Both the position numbers and the translations under genes were made by a program. Of a stretch of 64,000 nucleotides of DNA, positions 25,794-34,608 are shown piece after piece (the stretch's first letter is position 1; each line of letters starts with the position of its first letter). A model generated the notes under the pieces. That model saw only the letters and a program-made list of their open reading frames with translations. It searched no databases and had not been told where the DNA came from. Source of the stretch: Parachryseolinea silvisoli. Lineage in GTDB: Bacteria > Bacteroidota > Bacteroidia > Cytophagales > Cyclobacteriaceae. Location: NCBI RefSeq assembly GCF_021190955.1, contig NZ_JAIOAO010000003.1, forward strand, positions 1,054,001 through 1,118,000. Direction: 5' to 3'.

Positions 25794-27350
25794 ATGAGAG
25801 TCTTTGTATTTTTTACCCTCCTTAGCATCGCAGTTCTTTCCACAGCGCAGCCGTTGGAAAGCGGAACACTTGAATTTCTCAATTCGCCCTACGACGAATT
25901 GAATCCGGTACTCGGTCCGGATGGGAAGACCCTCTATTTCACCATTGCCAACCACCCCAACAACACTGGCGGTCTGAAAGACCCTGGTGATATCTGGTAC
26001 GCTGTTTTGAAAGACCACGCCTGGTCCGAACCTATCCACGCCGGCCCGTTGCTGAACAACCGCAGCTTTAACGGTGTGGCCGGATTCGCGGAAGATGGCA
26101 ACAGCGTGTACCTGTTGAGTCACTATGCTGCCGGTGGCGCCTCTCCGCGCACGCAGGGCATTGCCCAGGCCCAGCGCACAGGTGCCGGCTGGGGAGAGCC
26201 TGTCAACATTACGATCCCGTATTTTCAGAATAAAGCTGGTGTGCTATATGGCACGATGATGCCTGCCGGCGACGTGTTTGTCTTCTCGGCAGAGACCTAT
26301 GGCACCCGTGGCGTGGAAGACCTGTACGTGACCCGCAAGGACGTGTCCGGCCATTGGACCGAACCGCGCAACCTCGGTTCTGTTATTAATACGCAGTTCC
26401 AGGAGCTCTGCCCGGCGTTGAGCAGCGACGGCCGCACCATGTATTTCTCGACCAACGGTCGCAAAGGCCGCGGCAGCTTCGATATCTATAAGGCCACACG
26501 CCTGGATGACACCTGGACGAACTGGACCGAGCCCGAAAACCTCGGAGACATCAACACGGAAGGCCGCGACCTTTTCTATCGTCCATATGCCGCACAAGAC
26601 CTGGCACTATTCACCAGCACCAAAAACAGCGATGGTTACGGCGATATTAAGTTCCAGGGACGTAACGAGCCCCTGCAGCAACCTGTCGTCGTGAAAGTCG
26701 ACACGGCTGCCACGATCCCGACACCAGTCGCGACCGATGACAAACACGTACGCGTTTACGGCCGTGTAACGAATTCCAAAACAGGCGAGTCGATTCCGGC
26801 AAGCATTACCTTTACGGTCAGCACGGCTACAAAGGAAGCAAAGGCATCTGAAACGGCCGGTTATACGGTGCAGGTAGACGCCGCGCAAGAATATCAAGTG
26901 CGCATTGAGGCCGTCGGATACATCAGCACACTGGAAAAGCTCAACATTCGTACGTACGAAATGTCGGCATTGGAGATGAACTTTAAACTACAGCCGCTGG
27001 AAGTAGGAGCGACCGTAGCGTTGCGTAATGTGTTGTTTGAGCAAGGCCGCACCAACCTGTTGTCGGGCTCGTCCTCGGAACTTGACATTATAGTAGGTTT
27101 TCTGAAAGCTAACCCAAGCGTTAAGATTGAATTGGCCGGACACACCGATAATCGCGGTATACCGGCACAAAACGTGAAGCTTTCGCAGGCACGTGTCGAC
27201 AAAGTGCGCGATTACTTAATAGAGCATGGTATTAGTAAAAACCGCATTACCGGAAAGGGATATGGTGGCGCCATGCCCATTGCGAGCAATGATTCGGAAG
27301 AAACACGGCAGCTGAACAGACGTGTGGAATTCACTATTAAAAAAATGTAA
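25794..27350 (+). CDS. OmpA-family protein with PD40/WD40-like propeller
   Basis: The product is about 518 residues, with a signal peptide ending IAVLSTAQ. Residues about 30-300 carry PD40 (WD40-like) repeats such as LGPDGKTLYFTI, LSSDGRTMYFSTNGRKG; then a carboxypeptidase-regulatory-like beta module (VYGRVTNSKTGESIPAS); then an OmpA C-terminal domain (about 400-518) with VKIELAGHTDNRGI and NRRVEFTIKKM, which binds peptidoglycan. The protein is therefore anchored in the envelope, with a beta propeller that may bind a partner. This arrangement is common in gliding Bacteroidota and is often called OmpA family. It is followed by its own terminator. Confidence 0.9.
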   Translation: MRVFVFFTLLSIAVLSTAQPLESGTLEFLNSPYDELNPVLGPDGKTLYFTIANHPNNTGGLKDPGDIWYAVLKDHAWSEPIHAGPLLNNRSFNGVAGFAEDGNSVYLLSHYAAGGASPRTQGIAQAQRTGAGWGEPVNITIPYFQNKAGVLYGTMMPAGDVFVFSAETYGTRGVEDLYVTRKDVSGHWTEPRNLGSVINTQFQELCPALSSDGRTMYFSTNGRKGRGSFDIYKATRLDDTWTNWTEPENLGDINTEGRDLFYRPYAAQDLALFTSTKNSDGYGDIKFQGRNEPLQQPVVVKVDTAATIPTPVATDDKHVRVYGRVTNSKTGESIPASITFTVSTATKEAKASETAGYTVQVDAAQEYQVRIEAVGYISTLEKLNIRTYEMSALEMNFKLQPLEVGATVALRNVLFEQGRTNLLSGSSSELDIIVGFLKANPSVKIELAGHTDNRGIPAQNVKLSQARVDKVRDYLIEHGISKNRITGKGYGGAMPIASNDSEETRQLNRRVEFTIKKM

Positions 27351-27369
27351 ACGCTCCGTTTGCTTTTTT
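27347..27369 (+). terminator. Intrinsic terminator of the OmpA/PD40 gene
   Basis: GTAAACG and CGTTTGC pair around CTC (one G-U pair) and are followed by six T. The stem starts within the stop codon region. Confidence 0.65.
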
Positions 27370-27705
27370 CTCGAAATTTACCTTGATTAGGTATGTCGTT
27401 AGGCCGATAAAAACAATAAAGACGCCGTTGTAAAATTGTAATTTACTGTGTTGCTGCTACTGTATCGAATGACGCACGTCGTTATAACGATTCGTAGGAC
27501 AGGTATATCATCGCGCATATTATGCCAGTAATATAGTGAAGAGGTCCGTTCCGGGATCTCAGGAGCCCATCCGGGTGATCTATCCTGTTTCAATACGCAT
27601 ACACTCGTAGACGTAGCAAGTGGTTTTAGAAGCACAGACGTTTGTTCTGTGCACTGAGAATGACCTGACAGTGTGGTATTTGGACTTGGATTGGTAGCGA
27701 CCAGG
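27370..27705. other. Gene-free stretch ahead of the frameshifted kinase
   Basis: No convincing gene. It holds a short inverted repeat, GCACAGA (27632-27638) and TCTGTGC (27646-27652) around seven bases, which could be an operator for the kinase gene downstream. A 78-codon open frame on the minus strand (27635-27399) has no recognisable features and I treat it as chance. Confidence 0.4.
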
Positions 27706-28230
27706 ATGAAGCTTTATGTCAAAAAAAAAGTGTTAGGCGGATTTATCATTACGATATCGATCCTGATAAGCCTTGGTGTTTATGCATACATCAGCCACCG
27801 CGCGCTGCTTTCAGCGAGCCGGGAGGTGTCGCACCTGAATCATCGCGAAGCTGAACTGAGCCGGCGCATATGGCACGCCGATGTGGCATTTATTTCCCTT
27901 CTGGGTACCACGGTCCTCATATTGGCCGCGGTGTTCGGTATACTTCAGGTGCACCTGGCCGGACGCAGCCGTGCCGAGGAAAACGCCGGGCAGCTGCACC
28001 GCGAACTGGAAGGGTTCACATATTCTGTGTCACACGATCTACGCGCACCGTTGCGGTCGATTCACGGTTACTCACAGATTTTACAGGATGAGTATGGAGA
28101 AAAGCTTGACGCCAACGGCCGGCGTATAGTCGATACGATTATGAAAAACGCACGGAAAGTGGGCCGATTGATTGACGATCTGCTCGATTTTTCGCGTGTG
28201 GGCCGAAGCACACTGACCCTGGAAAGGTAA
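27706..28230 (+). pseudogene. Histidine kinase, N-terminal half (gene split by a -1 frameshift)
   Basis: From ATG 27706 the 174-residue product has a membrane segment (about 10-30), a very short outside loop of about 30 residues (SASREVSHLNHREAELSRRI), a second membrane segment (about 60-83), and a HisKA dimerisation domain with His110 in YSVSHDLRAPLRS. It ends at a TAA after LDFSRVGRSTLTLER. The frame that continues the kinase is one base away: adding one G to the AGG at 28225-28227 would read on as VNMHDL. The outside loop carries only the two ends of a CHASE3-type domain. Kinase function is lost unless the frame is corrected. Confidence 0.75.
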
Positions 28231-28235
28231 ATATG
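28222..28235 (+). other. Single-base frameshift site splitting the kinase gene
   Basis: Read in frame the bases give E, R, stop; inserting one G in the run after GAAA gives E R V N M and joins the following ATP-binding domain. Relatives of this kinase class read continuously through this point (linker then MHDLVN-like). It could be a real mutation, a programmed slip at a short G run, or a sequencing error. Confidence 0.7.
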
Positions 28236-28685
28236 CATGATCTTGTCAATACTTTACTGGCCGGCAGCGTCGATCGAAAAAAGCACGAAACGCTGCGAGT
28301 TCACGTACACACACTGCCGTCGGCGGTGGCGAATATAGGCCTCATCCGGCAGGTTTGGACGAACCTGATTTCTAACGCTATTAAATACAGCAGCACGAAA
28401 GAATTTTCCCAAGTATGGATTAACGCTTTTGAGACAGGCACAGAGGTCGTATATTCAATTCGTGATAATGGCGTAGGATTTGATATGCAGTATGTACACA
28501 AGTTATTCAGTGTTTTTCAACGGCTGCACCGGGAAGATGAATTTGAGGGGACAGGCATGGGGTTGGCATTGGTATATCGCATTGTAGCCCTTCATGGTGG
28601 GAGGGTCTGGGCTGAAGCAGTACCGGATCAAGGGGCTACCTTTTTTTTCTCACTGCCGCGTACGGTAACCCCAAATGACCGATAA
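28233..28685 (+). pseudogene. Histidine kinase, C-terminal half (HATPase domain)
   Basis: This 150-residue frame holds the ATP-binding part of the kinase: N box LIRQVWTNLISNAIKY, G1 box IRDNGVGFDMQYV, F box FSVFQRLH and G2 box GTGMGLALVYRI. It has no HisKA domain of its own. It begins exactly where the reading frame of the upstream half is broken and completes it domain for domain. The 480-residue kinase at 44458-45900 in this window has the same order in one frame. A single-receiver response regulator gene starts 5 bases after it, as usual for this kinase type. Confidence 0.8.
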
Positions 28686-28690
28686 CCTAT

Positions 28691-29113
28691 ATGGAATCAA
28701 CCGCCGTAGAAATACTGCTTGTAGAAGACAACGCCGACGATGCGGAGCTCACCATTCGCGCGCTGCGGAAACACCACCTGGCTAACAACCTGCTCCATTT
28801 GCAGGACGGCGAAGAGGCATTGAATTTTCTGTTCTCAGAAAAACAAAGCAACATGCCGAAGCTTATCTTGCTCGACCTCAAGATGCCCAAGGTAGACGGC
28901 CTCGAGGTATTGCGGAAGATTAAAGCAGATCAGGACAAACGAATCATACCCGTGGTCATGCTGACATCTTCCAAAGAAGAACGTGATATACTGGAAACCT
29001 ACAAATTGGGAATCAACGCCTACATCGTGAAGCCTGTCGAATTCGACAAATTCGTACGTGCTGTTTCCGAGATAGGTTTTTTCTGGATGATTCTCAACCA
29101 GGCGCCAACATAG
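28691..29113 (+). CDS. Single-domain response regulator (Rcp1-type)
   Basis: This 140-residue protein is one CheY-like receiver with [12 protein letters not shown] at the N terminus, phospho-acceptor Asp62 in [11 protein letters not shown], the Thr/Ser in VVMLTSS and Lys in YIVKPVEF. The DxAEL and [13 protein letters not shown] pattern is that of Rcp1-type regulators, which are the partners of stand-alone histidine kinases. It is placed 5 bases after the kinase halves, so it should receive phosphate from that kinase if it is intact. It has no output domain. A close paralogue (43990-44439) sits beside the intact kinase of the same type. Confidence 0.93.
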   Translation: MESTAVEILLVEDNADDAELTIRALRKHHLANNLLHLQDGEEALNFLFSEKQSNMPKLILLDLKMPKVDGLEVLRKIKADQDKRIIPVVMLTSSKEERDILETYKLGINAYIVKPVEFDKFVRAVSEIGFFWMILNQAPT

Positions 29114-29131
29114 ATTAAAAAGAACCGCTGT

Positions 29132-30298
29132 ATGAAATCCGCTTTTACAAGGGAACTGAAGATTTTGATGTTAGAAGACCTGCAGGACGATGTGGGGCTG
29201 ATCGAGCACGCGCTCTCACGAGACGGTGTTCACTTTACGTCGATACAGGTCGATTCGCGCGATGAGTTTGTGCAGGCCTTACAGACATTTTTGCCTGATG
29301 TGATCCTGTCCGATCACTCGTTGCCTCAATTCAACTCCATCGAGGCGCTCAAGATCTGTAAGGAGCACGGCCACAACGTACCGTTTATACTCGTGACGGG
29401 CACCGTGTCGGAAGAGTTCGCCGTAAGCTGCTTGAAGCAGGGGGCAGACGACTACGTCCTCAAGTCAAATCTCGCGCGGTTGTCGTCGGCTATCGCCAAC
29501 TCGATGCGCCAACGACAGGTGGAGACCCGTCGTCGCCAGGCAGAAACAGCCCTGCGTAAGCAGAACGAAGAGCTGACCAAAATTAACAAAGAGCTCGATA
29601 GCTTTGTCTACAGCGTGTCGCACAACCTGCGCGCACCGTTGATGTCGGTATTGGGCCTGGTACAATTGGCCAAGATGGACGACGACAATCATCAAAAGCT
29701 TTTTCACGAATACTTCAGCCGTATCGAGCACAGCATTCACAAGCTGGACGAGACGCTTAAAGAGATCCTGGATTATTCGCGCAATGCCCGCAGCGAGGTA
29801 TGCATCGAGCGTGTTAACCTGCGCGGCCTGATTGAAGAAACCTTTGATCGTATGCGTTACCTCTCGGGCTCAGACTGCATGGATAAAGAGATCGTGGTAG
29901 AAGAAGACGTGCCGCTGTTTTCGGACGCGCACCGACTGATCGTGATCTTTAACAACCTGATATCAAACTCCATTAAATACCGCGCAGCAACCAAAGAGCG
30001 GCAGTTCATCCGCATACATGCGCGGATTACGCGCACCGACGCCTTTATTCATTTTGAAGACAACGGCATCGGTATTTCCCCCGATCTGATTACCAAGATA
30101 TTCGACATGTTCTTCCGCGCCACCGCCAAAAGCGAAGGGGCAGGGCTCGGGCTTTATATCGTGAAGGAAGCAATCGACAAACTCGGCGGCGCGATCCAGG
30201 TACGATCGAATTTTGGTGAGGGAACAACCTTCGAGATCAGACTTCCCAATAAACAAGAGATCGTGCCGCTGATCACGACGCAGCAACAAGCTTCCTGA
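29132..30298 (+). CDS. Receiver-histidine kinase hybrid (REC-HisKA-HATPase)
   Basis: This 388-residue cytoplasmic protein has a receiver (about 8-125; Asp61 in VILSDHSLPQFN), a coiled linker, HisKA with His164 in YSVSHNLRAPLMS, and a HATPase domain with VIFNNLISNSIKY, FEDNGIGIS and GAGLGLYIV. With the receiver first, input is phosphate from another kinase and output is through its own histidine, which places it in a relay. It follows the single-receiver gene by 18 bases and probably acts with the upstream kinase. It ends 3 bases from the convergent LytTR regulator gene. Length is normal for this arrangement. Confidence 0.93.
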   Translation: MKSAFTRELKILMLEDLQDDVGLIEHALSRDGVHFTSIQVDSRDEFVQALQTFLPDVILSDHSLPQFNSIEALKICKEHGHNVPFILVTGTVSEEFAVSCLKQGADDYVLKSNLARLSSAIANSMRQRQVETRRRQAETALRKQNEELTKINKELDSFVYSVSHNLRAPLMSVLGLVQLAKMDDDNHQKLFHEYFSRIEHSIHKLDETLKEILDYSRNARSEVCIERVNLRGLIEETFDRMRYLSGSDCMDKEIVVEEDVPLFSDAHRLIVIFNNLISNSIKYRAATKERQFIRIHARITRTDAFIHFEDNGIGISPDLITKIFDMFFRATAKSEGAGLGLYIVKEAIDKLGGAIQVRSNFGEGTTFEIRLPNKQEIVPLITTQQQAS

Positions 30299-30301
30299 CC
30301 G

Positions 30302-31000
30302 TTAGAATACGTTCTTCGACAGGGCATCTAAAACTTCCTGCTTGTAGTTACGCCCGATCGGAAGACTGTGTTTGCCTATCTCGATTTCGGTGGCCGAATA
30401 CGCATCGACGCGATCGACGTTGATGATGAACGACCGGTGTATACGCAAGAATGTTTCGCGTGGGAGGCTTTCTTCCAGGTAACTAATTTTTTGCTGGGTA
30501 ATAATCTCTTTGTCAGGTGTGCGCACCTTCACATAGTCTTTGATACTCTCGATATAGAGTATATCGGCAATACGCGTTTTGATCATCTTCTTGTCCACTT
30601 TAAAATAGACATAGCTGTCGCGTGGCTCGGCGGGGGGTGGGGGCGACGTCATCTGCGGCGACTGCACCTTGCTTACAGCCTTTAGGAAGCGTTCAAACGA
30701 GATCGGCTTCAATAAATAATCGGTTACCTCCAGATCAAAGCCTTCCAGCGCATATTCACGAAAAGCGGTTGTGAAGATGACCTTCGGTGGATTCTTTAAC
30801 GTCTTCAGGAAATCGATGCCCGACAGGCGGGGCATTTGGATGTCGAGGAAAATAACATCCACTGTGTTCTCTTGTAAAAAGGTGAACGCAGCCAGGGCGT
30901 TGCGAAAGGTGCCGGCAATCTCTAAGTTGTCGAGCTTGGCGGCATACGATTCGAGGATCTCGATCGCCAGGGGTTCGTCGTCAACGATGATACATTTCAT
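30302..31000 (-). CDS. LytTR-family response regulator
   Basis: The 232-residue product has a receiver (about 1-118) with Asp53 in VIFLDIQMP and Lys in TDYLLKPISF, a short proline-rich linker, then a LytTR DNA-binding domain (about 137-232; DILYIESIKDYVKV, TFLRIHRSFIINV). It is the usual partner of the LytS-type membrane kinase encoded 12 bases upstream. LytTR regulators bind paired short repeats ahead of target genes. Which genes it controls cannot be read here; none of the nearby intergenic regions carries an obvious pair. Confidence 0.95.
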   Translation of the reverse strand: MKCIIVDDEPLAIEILESYAAKLDNLEIAGTFRNALAAFTFLQENTVDVIFLDIQMPRLSGIDFLKTLKNPPKVIFTTAFREYALEGFDLEVTDYLLKPISFERFLKAVSKVQSPQMTSPPPPAEPRDSYVYFKVDKKMIKTRIADILYIESIKDYVKVRTPDKEIITQQKISYLEESLPRETFLRIHRSFIINVDRVDAYSATEIEIGKHSLPIGRNYKQEVLDALSKNVF

Positions 31001-31012
31001 AACAGGATATAG

Positions 31013-32083
31013 CTAAGCCGCAGAATTTATTTTCTCCCGAAGAGACGCCGTGTCGTGTACTGTCAGCACTACCAGGAATGTAGCCGCCTCGTTGGCAATC
31101 TTCAGGGTATAGCGATCAGGGAACAACAAGTCGAGGCGTCGGGTCACGTTTTGGATACCGATGCCTTCCTTACGGCCATGGCCGTTTTCAGCCTTGCTAT
31201 TCTCGACCTTTACGATGATCGTTGCGGGCTGCACATCAATGCGGATCTTTACCCACGACTGTACCAGCGATTCGCTCGCGCCGTGCTTGAAGCAGTTCTC
31301 TACAAACGGCAATATGATCAGCGGCGCGATGGCACGCTCCTGGATATCGCCCGTCACCCGCAGGTCCACGTCAAGCTTGTCGCCGTAGCGCATCTTTTCG
31401 ATGTCGATATAGTTTTGAATAAACTTAATCTCTTTCTCCAATGACACGGCGTCGCCCGAGCACTCATAAAGCATATAGTCGATCAGCTCGGAAAGTTTGA
31501 GCACCATGTCGGGGGCGCGCTCCGATTTCTTTAGCGTGAGCGCATAGAGGTTGTTGAGCGTATTGAACAGAAAGTGCGGATGGATCTGTGTCTTCAGGAA
31601 CTTCAGCTCGGCTTGCAGCTTTTCTTCCTTCAATATCTGCTGTGCCTTTTGGTTGGTATACCAATGCTTCAGCAGCTTGATGGTGACTGCGGTAAATGTA
31701 ATGGGGTAGATGCCGACGACCATTTTAATGATCTTCCCGAAATGGATGAAGGGATCGTTCAGCCATTGCGGGTAATACATGGGATAATGCACTTCGTACG
31801 CGATGTAGCGCTGCCACAGCCCCACCAGCAATGACGATGTCACGAACCACAGGATAAACATGCCGTAACGGCCGATCAGCAGGAAGCGGGGCAGCAGGAA
31901 GTAGAGCGTGAAGTAGGTGAAGACGAGCTTGCCGGGCAGATACATGAGTTCTTCCGAGAACGTCTGGCGATACTTATCTTCGAAGCTGCCATACAGCGTG
32001 CCGTAAAAGACAAGATGTACGAGCCAGAACATGACATGCTGGAATACCCTGTTTTTAAAGATGCCTGGTATGCGGTTTTTCAA
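31013..32083 (-). CDS. LytS-type sensor histidine kinase (His_kinase family)
   Basis: This 356-residue protein has four membrane segments in its first 155 residues (about 11-33, 45-62, 67-88 and 115-140) and a His_kinase domain (PF06580) with LKTQIHPHFLFNTLNNLYAL carrying the phosphorylated His. The catalytic part includes PLIILPFVENCFKHGAS and GIGIQNVTRRL. It has no extracellular sensor domain, so the signal is probably met in or near the membrane. It precedes the LytTR regulator gene in one operon. On the minus strand, TACCTTTA (complement of 32106-32113) is a fair promoter box 20 bases upstream of the start. Confidence 0.95.
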   Translation of the reverse strand: MKNRIPGIFKNRVFQHVMFWLVHLVFYGTLYGSFEDKYRQTFSEELMYLPGKLVFTYFTLYFLLPRFLLIGRYGMFILWFVTSSLLVGLWQRYIAYEVHYPMYYPQWLNDPFIHFGKIIKMVVGIYPITFTAVTIKLLKHWYTNQKAQQILKEEKLQAELKFLKTQIHPHFLFNTLNNLYALTLKKSERAPDMVLKLSELIDYMLYECSGDAVSLEKEIKFIQNYIDIEKMRYGDKLDVDLRVTGDIQERAIAPLIILPFVENCFKHGASESLVQSWVKIRIDVQPATIIVKVENSKAENGHGRKEGIGIQNVTRRLDLLFPDRYTLKIANEAATFLVVLTVHDTASLREKINSAA

Positions 32084-32203
32084 CGTTCTTCAGAAGTTAA
32101 TCTCGTAAAGGTAACACCGGCGCCGATGAAATGCACGGGCCGTCGGTGGCAGGCCTGCTGCACCCATCCGAAAACCCTTATCTCCCCCTGAAATAACGGT
32201 GTG

Positions 32204-33895
32204 TTAGAAGCCCACCGCGGTATCGTCGCCGCGTGGGTCGGCGCCGCCTTCCAGTGTGCTGTCTGGCCGCACCAAAATGGCATCCACACGACAGAACGCG
32301 CGGTATCCTTCAAAGGCATGGCCCATTTCCGTCAGCGCCGTGCTGTCGTCACGCGAGAAGGCCCCGTATTCAAACGCGATGGTGTCGGGCAGCCACTGGT
32401 GATGCACGCGTTTGGCGGCGACGGCTTCCTGCATGGTCATATGATGATCCAATACGTTCACGATCGTTTGGAATACGGCGGTAATGATCATTGAGCCGCC
32501 GGGCGTGCCAACGACCATCACCAGCCGGCCGTTCTTTTCGATGATAGTGGGCGTCATCGAGCTCAACATGCGTTTGCCGGGTTCGATCTTGTTGGCTTCG
32601 CCGCCGACCACGCCGTACATGTTGGGCGAACCAGGCTTGGCGCTGAAGTCATCCATTTCGTCGTTCAGGAAAAAGCCCGAGCCGGCTACGATCACTTTCG
32701 ATCCATAGGAGTCGTTGAGCGTTGTCGTAACGGCTACGGCGTTGCCTTCGGGATCCACGATCGACAGGTGCGTCGTCTGCGATGACTCATGCATCGCAAG
32801 GGCGCCTTCTTTGATCGTGTTGCTCGGGGTGGCCCTGCGCGGGTCAAAGGTCTTCATGCGCTCGTCGGTATATAATGCGCTCGTCAATGCGCGTACGGGC
32901 ACGCGGTAGAAATCGGGGTCGCCCAAATAAGCCGCGCGGTCGGCATATACGCGGCGCTCCGCTTCTGTCATGAGGTGAATGGCTTTGGCCGAGTTCCAGC
33001 CCCAGTCGCCGATGGGATAAGACTCCACCGAGCGCAGCAGTTGAAGCAGCGCTATGCCGCCACTGGAAGGCGGCGCCATCGAGATGATCTTGTATCCTCT
33101 ATACTGGCCGACGATCGGGTCGCGCCACAGGGCTTTGTAAGCCTTCAGATCTTCGTGAGTAATGAGCCCGTGACCGCGCTTCATTTCGGCAACGATGTCG
33201 TCGGCTGTTTTGCCTTCGTAGAAGCCCGCCTGTCCGTGGTCGCGTATGCGTTCCAGGGTGTGGCCCAGATCTTCCCAGCGAATGGTGTCGCCCGCCTGCC
33301 AGGCCTCCCGTATCAGGAAGGAGGGAGGGACTGAATTCAGCAGGATGAGCTGTTCTTGCAGGGCGTTCAGCCCGCGAGCTTCGCGCTTCGTCATGACAAA
33401 GCCGTTTAGCGCCAGGTCGATGGCCGGCTGTACGAGGTCTTTCCACGGCAGGCGTCCATATTTAGCATGTGCTTCTGCGAGGCCGGCAACCGATCCCGGT
33501 ACACCGCTCGATAAATGGCCTTCGGAACTCAGGGTGTCGACCGCATTGCCGACGCTGTCCAGATACATATCGCGTGTCGCGGCGAGGGGTGCTTTTTCGC
33601 GGTAGTCCAGGGTGGCGAGGTTGCCGTTCGCCTGGCGTAATACCATAAAGCCACCGCCGCCAATATTGCCAGCGTTAGGATATACCACGGCCAGGGCCAG
33701 CTGTGTTGCTACCGCAGCATCGACCGCGTTGCCCCCACGCCGCAGGATGGCGACGCCGATCTGCGACGCTAACGGGTGTGCCGACACGACCATGGCCGAG
33801 TCAGCCAGGACGCCAGTAACACGCTCGCGTACTTTTTGTTGCTGACAGGCAACTGTACTTATGGCAAGTAAAAGCAGATAAAGGCGTTTCGGCAT
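32204..33895 (-). CDS. ggt: Gamma-glutamyltransferase, lipoprotein
   Basis: The 563-residue product has a lipoprotein signal ending STVAC (Cys17). GGT marks are clear: AILRRGGNAVDAAVAT, NIGGGGFMV, PPSSGG and the self-cleavage site SQTTHLSIVDPEGNAV with catalytic Thr374, plus GTPGGSMI in the oxyanion region. It is made as one chain and splits before Thr374 into large and small subunits. It hydrolyses or transfers the gamma-glutamyl group of glutathione and similar peptides in the periplasm or at the surface. It is divergent from a TetR regulator, which may control it. Confidence 0.95.
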   Translation of the reverse strand: MPKRLYLLLLAISTVACQQQKVRERVTGVLADSAMVVSAHPLASQIGVAILRRGGNAVDAAVATQLALAVVYPNAGNIGGGGFMVLRQANGNLATLDYREKAPLAATRDMYLDSVGNAVDTLSSEGHLSSGVPGSVAGLAEAHAKYGRLPWKDLVQPAIDLALNGFVMTKREARGLNALQEQLILLNSVPPSFLIREAWQAGDTIRWEDLGHTLERIRDHGQAGFYEGKTADDIVAEMKRGHGLITHEDLKAYKALWRDPIVGQYRGYKIISMAPPSSGGIALLQLLRSVESYPIGDWGWNSAKAIHLMTEAERRVYADRAAYLGDPDFYRVPVRALTSALYTDERMKTFDPRRATPSNTIKEGALAMHESSQTTHLSIVDPEGNAVAVTTTLNDSYGSKVIVAGSGFFLNDEMDDFSAKPGSPNMYGVVGGEANKIEPGKRMLSSMTPTIIEKNGRLVMVVGTPGGSMIITAVFQTIVNVLDHHMTMQEAVAAKRVHHQWLPDTIAFEYGAFSRDDSTALTEMGHAFEGYRAFCRVDAILVRPDSTLEGGADPRGDDTAVGF

Positions 33896-33906
33896 GCGGA
33901 CATTGG

Positions 33907-33931
33907 TTAAGTCAGGTTAAAAGTATTACTT
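33907..33931. promoter_or_regulatory. Possible TetR operator between ggt and tetR
   Basis: The gap of 70 bases between the two divergent genes holds GGTTAA twice, ten bases apart, and the 11-base palindrome AAGTATTACTT (33921-33931). TetR regulators often bind palindromes between themselves and a divergent target. Confidence 0.25.
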
Positions 33932-33965
33932 CCCACGCTGTTTAGAAAGTGACAAGACCAAAACC

Positions 33966-34595
33966 ATGAGCCTGAGAAAAGAAAAGGCCGCGCGCCTGAA
34001 AGTGCAAGTGCTGGAAACTACCCTCAAGTTAATTGGGAGAAAGTCGTTCGGAGATTTATACGTCGACGACATCTGTGACAAAGTAAAAATCTCCAAGGTC
34101 ACGTTGTTCAAGTACTTCCCGCAGAAGGAAGATATCCTGCTATATTATTTTCGTGCGTGGTGCCTGGCACGTTCAGTCGAATTTGCACTCAAGCCCCGCG
34201 AAGGCTTGCAAGGAATATACTATTTATTCGATCGTCTTAGCGACGAGTTCGAAGAGCACCCCGGATTGTTGTTAAGCCTGGCCGGTTATCTGGCTGACTT
34301 AAATCGTTCGCCCAAACCATTTCCTATCAAGCCGGAAGAGAAGCGAATGTTTCATCCTTCTATTGATGGCATCACCAATATCGAGATCATGTCGATCGAT
34401 CAAATGCTCGAGAAGTGCATACTCGAGGCGATCTTCCGCAAGGAGATCACCAAGACGATCTCGACGCGTGATATTACCAACCTGATCAACGCCGTATTTG
34501 TCGGAGGTGTGGTGACGGCGCATGTAAACCAGTTGAGTCCACCGAAAAACTATTTCCGGAAGAACATCGACCTTGTCGTCAAGGGGCTGGGATAA
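33966..34595 (+). CDS. TetR/AcrR family transcriptional regulator
   Basis: The 209-residue protein has an N-terminal helix-turn-helix (about 10-58: LETTLKLIGRKSFGDLYVDD then ISKVTLFKYFPQKEDIL), with the TetR-type YFPQKEDI segment. The C-terminal ligand-binding part is helical and has no features that tell the ligand. It lies divergent from a gamma-glutamyltransferase gene with only 70 bases between the starts, so self-control and control of that gene are likely. It is convergent with the small lipoprotein gene at 34609-34776. Confidence 0.9.
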   Translation: MSLRKEKAARLKVQVLETTLKLIGRKSFGDLYVDDICDKVKISKVTLFKYFPQKEDILLYYFRAWCLARSVEFALKPREGLQGIYYLFDRLSDEFEEHPGLLLSLAGYLADLNRSPKPFPIKPEEKRMFHPSIDGITNIEIMSIDQMLEKCILEAIFRKEITKTISTRDITNLINAVFVGGVVTAHVNQLSPPKNYFRKNIDLVVKGLG

Positions 34596-34608
34596 GCGGG
34601 CGGTAACG

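Noticed and set aside
27399-27635. A 78-codon open frame on the minus strand in the gap after the OmpA gene
   Set aside because: No signal peptide, motif or promoter; lies across the spot where the next operon's control region should be.
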